A DNA stretch of 64,000 nt, taken from Niallia circulans. GTDB lineage: Bacteria > Bacillota > Bacilli > Bacillales > Cytobacillaceae. Positions 58,792 through 64,000 of the stretch are shown piece after piece. Below the pieces are notes generated by a model that was given only the letters and a program-made list of their open reading frames with translations, was not told the DNA's origin and did not search any database. Every line of letters begins with the position of its first letter. Position 1 is the first letter of the stretch. Position numbers and translations under genes: made by a program. The stretch spans positions 1,116,001-1,180,000 of the forward strand of contig NZ_RIBP01000001.1 of the NCBI RefSeq assembly GCF_007273535.1, written 5' to 3'.

Positions 58792-59583
58792 TCAAACCTT
58801 TGTCAGCTCTCTTTCCCGTTCTTTATGGCTCTCTATATTTTCGCCATTCAGAAATTCTTCAGGTTTTTCCTCATCCATAAAATCAATTGATTCCTTTACT
58901 TCAGCAGAAGCTACATCACCCGCTGGAATATCTGCCGCTTTCTTATTTTTATAAACCCCTATCCCAACTACCAATGCAATAACTAATAGTTCAAAGCCAT
59001 ACTTTAATAATGGGTTTTGGAAGTATGTACCTATAAAGGGTTCCGCGACGATCATTTTCGAGGCTGTCCACGCTAAAATCCCTGCACCAACAGTAATAAT
59101 GACTGGAAAGCGCTCTATCCATTTTAATATTAATGTACTGCACCACATCACGACAGGAATGGAAATTAATAACCCAATGACTACTAATAGGATACTGCCA
59201 TGGGCAGCTCCCGCAACTGCTAGCACATTATCTAAACCCATTAAGGCGTCTGCAATAATAACTGTTCTGACAGCACCCCAAAAATTATGGCTTGATTTTA
59301 TATCACTATGCTCCTCATTCTCAACTAATAGTTTATAAGCAATGAAAACTAGCATTAACCCGCCTGCTAGATGTAGACCTGGTACTTTTAATAGCCACAC
59401 AACCGCAAGCGTAGCTGCAATTCGAATAATAATCGCACCAACAGCCCCCCACATAATAACCTTTTTCTGCTGGTCTTTTGGCAAGTTTCTAGCAGCTAGC
59501 CCTATTAATATGGCATTATCTCCTGCCAATACTAAATCAATAACAATAATGGACAGTAATGCCATGAAAAATTCGAGTTCCAT
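58792..59583 (-). CDS. TerC-family membrane protein
   Basis: A 263-residue protein with about seven helices. Acidic membrane motifs LAGDNAILIGLAARNLP and ADALMGLDNVLAVAGAAHG are the TerC/YceF-YkoY signatures. Family members in Bacillus export manganese and metallate secreted proteins; the tellurite name is historical. A charged C-terminal tail of about 50 residues follows. ATG 59583 has AAGGAGG six bases upstream. No manganese (yybP-ykoY) riboswitch fits in the short 68-bp upstream gap. It lies after the CitMHS transporter, whose substrate is a metal-acid complex, so metal balance may link them. Confidence 0.9.
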   Translation of the reverse strand: MELEFFMALLSIIVIDLVLAGDNAILIGLAARNLPKDQQKKVIMWGAVGAIIIRIAATLAVVWLLKVPGLHLAGGLMLVFIAYKLLVENEEHSDIKSSHNFWGAVRTVIIADALMGLDNVLAVAGAAHGSILLVVIGLLISIPVVMWCSTLILKWIERFPVIITVGAGILAWTASKMIVAEPFIGTYFQNPLLKYGFELLVIALVVGIGVYKNKKAADIPAGDVASAEVKESIDFMDEEKPEEFLNGENIESHKERERELTKV

Positions 59584-59605
59584 TTTCATCCTCCTTCATA
59601 ATATA

Positions 59606-59630
59606 AATAGCCCTTTCGCAAGGGCTATTG
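59606..59630 (-). terminator. Terminator of the CitMHS transporter gene
   Basis: AATAGCCCTTTCGCAAGGGCTATT: a perfect stem with a UUCG-like tight loop, 28 bp after the transporter stop on the minus strand. Confidence 0.8.
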
Positions 59631-59657
59631 TATGTGGTTACATTTAGTTTCTTGAAC

Positions 59658-60968
59658 TCACAGGACCATTGCTCCTGTTAAGATTCCAACGATGATCATG
59701 ACAACGGCAGTTAAGAGAATCCAGCCCATTGTATATTTTTGCAGTTTTCCTAAATCACTTCTGATTAATTCGATTAACACCCATAATGGTGCTGATGTTG
59801 GACCTATTAAGTGTATTGTCTGTCCAATCACAGATGCTCTTGCAATACTGACAGAATCAACACCATACTGACTGCCTGCCTCTGCTAATACTGGTAATGC
59901 TCCGAAGAAAAAGGCATCATTAGACATAAGAAAGCTAAGCGGCAGACCAATAATTGCAACAATGATAGTATAGTAGTCTCCAAACGCACTTGGAATAATC
60001 GAAACAATATCATTTGCCATATGGTCAACCATTTCTGTACCTTGAAGGATACCTGTGAATATACCAGCTCCCAGTACAAGTGATACAACTGGTATGGCAT
60101 TAGAGGCATGTTGTTTTAGCACCTTTTTCTGTTCTTCAATATTTGGGAAGTTAACTACTAAAGCTATAGCAAACCCAATGATAAAGAGAATATACAATTC
60201 TACTACATCAAGGATTAAGACTCCCATTATTGCTAAAGTTAGAAATAGGTTAAACCAAATGATTTTAGAATTTTTCTTTACTGAAACTTCTGCTGTTGCT
60301 GCAATCTCTTGATTGTATTTAGCAATAACTTCCGCGCCAAGACGTTTACGCTCTCTTTTTCCTAAAAAGTATGCAATCGCTAGTGTAGAAATCGCACCAG
60401 CCACCATTACTGGCAGCATTGGAATAAAGTATTCATTAGCATTAAGTCCTAGCACACTTATTGCTCTTGTTGCAGATCCGCCCCATGGTGTACTTCCGGC
60501 AATAATTCCTAATGACATTATAGAGACAGTTGCTAATATTAGTGGATTCATGCCAATTTTTCGATACACAGGCAGCATCGCTGAACAAATAATCATATAT
60601 GTTGTTGTCCCATCCCCGTCTAATGCTACAAGCAATGCTAATATAGCAGTCCCCATTGCTATTTTAACTGGATCTCCTTTAGCAATCTTTAAAATCATAT
60701 TACTAACAGGATCAAATAAACCAGTATCCATCATGATACCAAAGTAAAGAATGGCAAATAGTAGAAGCACTGCCGTTGGAGCGGTAAGCTCTACCCCTTG
60801 AACCATCATATCCCCTAATTCTGACCCAAATCCCCCAAGTAAGGCAAAAATCACAGGAACAAATATGATAGCTGTAAAGGCAATTAAGCGCTTAGACATG
60901 ACTAAGTACGTAAACACCGCAATAGTTAGAAACCCTAGAATTGATAACAAATTTATACCCCCAAACAC
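59658..60968 (-). CDS. CitMHS-family metal-citrate-type transporter
   Basis: A 436-residue transporter with about eleven to twelve helices. ALDGDGTTTYMIICSAMLP, IAGSTPWGGSATRA and a late IHLIGPTSAPLWVLIEL are family blocks. CitM/CitH take up citrate complexed with Mg or Ca together with protons. Its companion is an isopropylmalate-type dehydrogenase 17 bp upstream and not citrate lyase, so the substrate may be another hydroxy-di- or tricarboxylate. It is the second gene of a two-gene unit. Confidence 0.92.
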   Translation of the reverse strand: MFGGINLLSILGFLTIAVFTYLVMSKRLIAFTAIIFVPVIFALLGGFGSELGDMMVQGVELTAPTAVLLLFAILYFGIMMDTGLFDPVSNMILKIAKGDPVKIAMGTAILALLVALDGDGTTTYMIICSAMLPVYRKIGMNPLILATVSIMSLGIIAGSTPWGGSATRAISVLGLNANEYFIPMLPVMVAGAISTLAIAYFLGKRERKRLGAEVIAKYNQEIAATAEVSVKKNSKIIWFNLFLTLAIMGVLILDVVELYILFIIGFAIALVVNFPNIEEQKKVLKQHASNAIPVVSLVLGAGIFTGILQGTEMVDHMANDIVSIIPSAFGDYYTIIVAIIGLPLSFLMSNDAFFFGALPVLAEAGSQYGVDSVSIARASVIGQTIHLIGPTSAPLWVLIELIRSDLGKLQKYTMGWILLTAVVMIIVGILTGAMVL

Positions 60969-60985
60969 ACTGAATGCGTTTTCAT

Positions 60986-62065
60986 TTATTTGACAGCTAA
61001 CTCACCAATTCTTGCGATAATTGCCTCTGCAAACTCAGACGTTGAGGCTGTGCCTCCTAAGTCTCCAGTCATTGTCCCGTCTTTAAGGCAGCTATTTATT
61101 CCTTGTTCCACAAGCTCGCCAACCTGGTGTAATTTTGCGTCATGATGTCTTTCACTTAACCAATCCATCAGCATAACTGTCGACAGCATGATTCCAATTG
61201 GATTGGCAATATTCTTCCCAGCAATATCTGGAGCTGATCCGTGAGCAGCTTGAGCCATTGCCTGATTTTCATTCGTATTGATAGAAGGAGCTAATCCAAG
61301 GCTTCCAACTAATTCACCAGCTAAGTCTGATAAAATATCTCCAAACATATTCTCTGTTACTATAATATCAAAATCTTTTGCTCTGCGGACTAAGTGTGCT
61401 GTCATTGCATCGATATGATAGTCATCAACGGTAACCTCTGGATATTGAATTGCTACTTCTTTACATGTATTTAGGAAAAGACCTGTTCCTAATTTGATAA
61501 CATTTGCTTTATGAACAATTGTTACTTTTTTTCTGCGCTGCATGGCCATTTTAAAGGCAGCATGTGCAATTCTTTCAGCGGCTTTCTTCGTAAAAACGCC
61601 TGCAGATACGACAACTTCTGGTGTTATTTGCCATTCTCCTCCGCCAATATGCATGTTTCTATCTGTATAGAAGCCTTCTGTATTTTCGCGATAAATAATC
61701 AAATCTGCTTCACCGACAACGCTTTTCGCCCCAGGCATTGTTTTTGCTGGTCTGATATTTGCGTATAAATCTAAAGTATGGCGCAGCTCACCGCTTGGGT
61801 TTCTTTTTGCTTTATGTTCTGGCGGATATGCTGCAGAATCGTGCGGCCCTAGTATCCAGCCATCACAGTCATTTAACATTTCCTTCGTATAGGTAGGTGT
61901 TGGATCATTATACTTTTCAATCCCCTCCCAGCCCATCGGAAGCTCCATCCAATCAAACTTAACATCTAATTCCTGTGCAGCTGCTTTAAACACCTTAACT
62001 GTAGCGCTTACAATTTCTGGCCCAATACCGTCACCCTGTAATACTCCTAGCTTATATGCCTTCAT
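60986..62065 (-). CDS. Isocitrate/isopropylmalate-type dehydrogenase, copy 2
   Basis: A 359-residue paralogue of the enzyme at 56813, alike over its whole length ([44 protein letters not shown] [36 protein letters not shown]). All family motifs are intact. The ATG at 62065 with GGGAG eight bases upstream is preferred over ATG 62068. It is co-transcribed with the CitMHS transporter and divergent from the RraA-type gene. Two similar enzymes so close suggest two related substrates or stereoisomers. Confidence 0.9.
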   Translation of the reverse strand: MKAYKLGVLQGDGIGPEIVSATVKVFKAAAQELDVKFDWMELPMGWEGIEKYNDPTPTYTKEMLNDCDGWILGPHDSAAYPPEHKAKRNPSGELRHTLDLYANIRPAKTMPGAKSVVGEADLIIYRENTEGFYTDRNMHIGGGEWQITPEVVVSAGVFTKKAAERIAHAAFKMAMQRRKKVTIVHKANVIKLGTGLFLNTCKEVAIQYPEVTVDDYHIDAMTAHLVRRAKDFDIIVTENMFGDILSDLAGELVGSLGLAPSINTNENQAMAQAAHGSAPDIAGKNIANPIGIMLSTVMLMDWLSERHHDAKLHQVGELVEQGINSCLKDGTMTGDLGGTASTSEFAEAIIARIGELAVK

Positions 62066-62171
62066 CATTCCATCTCCCTATTTGTTTTGTTCTTGTAGAC
62101 TTTCAATATTGAATTTCTACTATCACTGTAATATAAAGCTAACGATAAATGAAATATCGCTTTTTTATGTT

Positions 62172-62191
62172 TATCCATAACTATTTTTTAT
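62172..62191 (+). promoter_or_regulatory. Shared 20-bp element, copy 2
   Basis: TATCCATAACTATTTTTTAT, 19 of 20 identical to the minus strand of 58003-58022. It lies in the divergent dehydrogenase 2/RraA control region, about 107 bp upstream of dehydrogenase 2. Confidence 0.55.
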
Positions 62192-62318
62192 TTTTGTTTT
62201 TTAAATATGAACATTTAACCATCACTTTTTTTTATAGATAACGATTACTTTTATTGATTTCTATCCTAATGTGTAAGTTTTGTATAATAATAGAAAACCA
62301 TTATAAGGAGAGGTCTAC

Positions 62319-62942
62319 ATGGAAAAAATAATAGAGCAATTTAAAGGGATTCCTACTACATCCATTTCCGATACAATGAATGGATTAAATAACCTTGATC
62401 CTACTATAAAGCCTATTAAAGAGGGATATTCATTTGCTGGGAGAGCATTGACTGTTAAGCTTCCCGTTGGTGATAATTTAGCTGTATTAAAGGCCATTAG
62501 AGCAGCCAACCCCAATAATGTTATTATTGTTGATGCAAAGGGAGATACATATAGAGCTGCTGCTGGAGACTTTGTGATTGGTATGGCCAAAACGCTTGGG
62601 GTTGGTGCATTTGTTGTAGATGGTGCTATTAGAGATATTAATGGCATTAAAGAACTTGACTTCCCTGTTTTCTGTAAAGGAACAACTGTCGCAGCAGGAG
62701 GAAAAGCTGGCATGGGAGAGATTAATGTCCCAATTTCTTGTGGAGGCGTTACGGTAAAACCAGGTGATATAATTGTCGGTGATATTGATGGTGTTGTTGT
62801 AATTCCACAGGAGCAGGAAGAAGAAATATTGACAAAATCACTTGATAGAGTGGATAAGGATAAGTTAAGAGAAGAAAAAGTTTCAGGAAATAAAGAAGAA
62901 ATTATTAAATACCTTGATCAAATGATCAACTCTGTTAAATAA
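62319..62942 (+). CDS. RraA-like protein, HMG/CHA aldolase or oxaloacetate decarboxylase type
   Basis: A 207-residue RraA-fold protein. The catalytic arginine-aspartate pair is in VVDGAIRDI (about 103-111), with the preceding GDFVIGMAKTLGVGAF glycine loop and substrate-loop GxxxS-type segments. Enzymes with this pair cleave 4-hydroxy-4-methyl-2-oxoglutarate or 4-carboxy-4-hydroxy-2-oxoadipate and decarboxylate oxaloacetate; RraA proper lacks aldolase activity. Together with dehydrogenase 2 and the CitMHS transporter it fits a route for hydroxy-dicarboxylates ending in pyruvate. AAGGAG lies before ATG. Confidence 0.88.
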   Translation: MEKIIEQFKGIPTTSISDTMNGLNNLDPTIKPIKEGYSFAGRALTVKLPVGDNLAVLKAIRAANPNNVIIVDAKGDTYRAAAGDFVIGMAKTLGVGAFVVDGAIRDINGIKELDFPVFCKGTTVAAGGKAGMGEINVPISCGGVTVKPGDIIVGDIDGVVVIPQEQEEEILTKSLDRVDKDKLREEKVSGNKEEIIKYLDQMINSVK

Positions 62943-62951
62943 CTAGTTAGG

Positions 62952-62980
62952 AAAGGAAGACCACAGCTCTTCCTTTTTAT
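62952..62980 (+). terminator. Intrinsic terminator after the RraA-like gene
   Basis: AAAGGAAGA-ccacagc-TCTTCCTTTTTAT: a perfect 9-bp stem with T tract, 10 bp after the stop and 16 bp before the MFS start, so it may attenuate transcription into that gene. Confidence 0.82.
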
Positions 62981-62995
62981 TATGGGGAGATATAG

Positions 62996-64000
62996 ATGAT
63001 ATTAAAAATTATTATATTTTCGGTTTTTGCGTTTCAATTAATTATTAATATTACTCGGCCAATTATCACGCTATATGCTTCTAACTTAGGCTCAAATACA
63101 TTTGAAATAGGCATTTTAACAGCTGCATTTGCTTTTTTCCCACTGCTATTTGCCTTACAGGCAGGCAGAATAGCGGATAAGTATGGTGATCGCTATCCAG
63201 TTATTTTTGGGATGATTGGATTAGCTGTTGGAATGTTTTTCCCATACTTCTTCACCACGATCTGGGCACTTTATATTAGTCAGTTTATTGTTGGGATATC
63301 CAATATCTTTATCGCTGTTTCCCTGCAAAATGTCATTGGAAATATTGCTACGGAATCGAATCGTGATCAGTATTTCAGTATGTTTGGCATGGCAGTTGCA
63401 GCAGCCTCGTTAATAGGACCAATACTAGGAGGCTATATTTCCGAACATTATAACTATAATAGTGTGTTTCTCGTTTCCCTCCTATTAGCTATTTTCCCAA
63501 TTTTCATAAGCTTTAAAGTTCCTGCCATTAAAAAGAACGTGAGTGAAAAGAAAAGCATCATCGAGTCAATCGGCCTATTAAAAATCCCTTTACTGAAGAA
63601 GGCTTTATTTTCAAGCGCTTTAGTCTTATACTCCAGGGATATTTTCGTTGCCTACTTTCCAATTCTTGCAAAGGAAGCACATTTATCTAATTCCCAAATA
63701 GGGCTCGTTATTTCCTTACAAGGATTAGCGATGATTATTATTCGGTTTGTTTTACCAAGGCTTCTTATACTAATGAGCAGGGACTTCATTTTATTTATTT
63801 CCGTAATCTTGGCAGGAGCCGCTTTTCTGCTTATTCCATTTACAGGAAGTCTGATTTTTTACTGTATATTTAGCTGCTTAATGGGGTTTGGGCTTGGCTG
63901 TGGCCAGCCATTATCCCTAACCACTACTTATAACGCTTCCCCGTTAAATAGAACTGGCGAAGTGCTTGGTTTACGACTATCTACAAATAGATTATCCCAA
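62996..64000 (+). CDS. MFS transporter, 3' end cut by window edge
   Basis: Open from ATG 62996 (GGGGAGA upstream) through 335 codons with no stop at the window end. It begins with a membrane helix (IIIFSVFAFQLIINITRP), and the motif A loop is ADKYGDRYP after helix 2. About ten helices are visible, with a central charged loop (IKKNVSEKKS). It belongs to the drug/sugar efflux-like MFS group; the substrate is not evident. It follows the RraA-like gene by 53 bp with a terminator between. Confidence 0.9.
   Translation, partial: MILKIIIFSVFAFQLIINITRPIITLYASNLGSNTFEIGILTAAFAFFPLLFALQAGRIADKYGDRYPVIFGMIGLAVGMFFPYFFTTIWALYISQFIVGISNIFIAVSLQNVIGNIATESNRDQYFSMFGMAVAAASLIGPILGGYISEHYNYNSVFLVSLLLAIFPIFISFKVPAIKKNVSEKKSIIESIGLLKIPLLKKALFSSALVLYSRDIFVAYFPILAKEAHLSNSQIGLVISLQGLAMIIIRFVLPRLLILMSRDFILFISVILAGAAFLLIPFTGSLIFYCIFSCLMGFGLGCGQPLSLTTTYNASPLNRTGEVLGLRLSTNRLSQ

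Noticed and set aside
59590..59657. Manganese (yybP-ykoY) riboswitch upstream of the TerC gene
   Set aside because: The 68-bp gap is too short and contains only the hairpin of the CitMHS gene.

Overview
The window is low-GC, gene-dense DNA with strong AAGGAGG-type ribosome binding sites. Its gene content is typical of Bacillaceae: Lpl/Ytc-type oligogalacturonide ABC transporter, YesL- and YesS-like proteins, BceRS-BceAB detoxification module, bacillibactin-type iron uptake, CcpA cre sites. I infer a soil or plant-associated Bacillus relative; the species cannot be read from the sequence. I saw no rRNA, tRNA, CRISPR array, prophage or intact insertion sequence. Both edges cut genes: a pectinesterase on the left and an MFS transporter on the right.

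Left part (1-11.8 kb): a pectin and rhamnogalacturonan utilisation locus. Leaderless, overlapping genes for pectinesterase, an acyl esterase, GH28 and GH105 follow a solute-binding lipoprotein, a YesL-like protein and one permease. The second permease is divergent. A membrane-bound AraC regulator and a CE12 acetylesterase, with two perfect cre sites between them, close the locus. Imported oligosaccharides would be de-esterified and cut inside the cell.

Middle (12-24 kb): mostly ordinary genes, namely LysR, a hydroxyacyl-CoA dehydrogenase, a TetR/SDR pair, a complete BceRS-BceAB-type peptide-antibiotic module with a BceR-like operator, a flavin reductase and quinone-reductase-like pair facing an Rrf2 regulator, and a chemoreceptor.

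24-40 kb: the most interesting region. A complete nickel-pincer-nucleotide operon (LarA homologue, SDR, larE, larB, larC in two frames with a 31-histidine insertion, nickel permease) is followed by a Gfo/Idh plus TIM-barrel cluster, then uxaC, a ROK repressor and a hexuronide-type (GPH) transporter. Three near-identical 25-bp palindromes lie upstream of the LarA homologue, uxaC and the transporter. They predict one ROK regulon. I propose that the nickel enzyme is a sugar-acid 2-epimerase in uronate catabolism (for example mannonate/gluconate) and not a lactate racemase.

40-47 kb: a Fur-type siderophore locus with two esterases, two FecCD permeases, a binding lipoprotein and an AraC-binding-protein fusion, but no ATPase. 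47-53 kb: a DapA-like enzyme facing a MocR/PdxR regulator, a TerD-like protein and a membrane protein of unknown function, with a pair of related RNA hairpins between genes.

53-64 kb: an acid-sugar or hydroxy-dicarboxylate locus. It has a racemase-like protein, LysR, DUF1537 kinase, class II aldolase, two paralogous isopropylmalate-type dehydrogenases, a CitMHS transporter, TerC, a free EIIA-Glc domain, an RraA-type aldolase and an MFS protein. Two divergent promoters there share a 20-bp element with 19 identities, which suggests one regulon.
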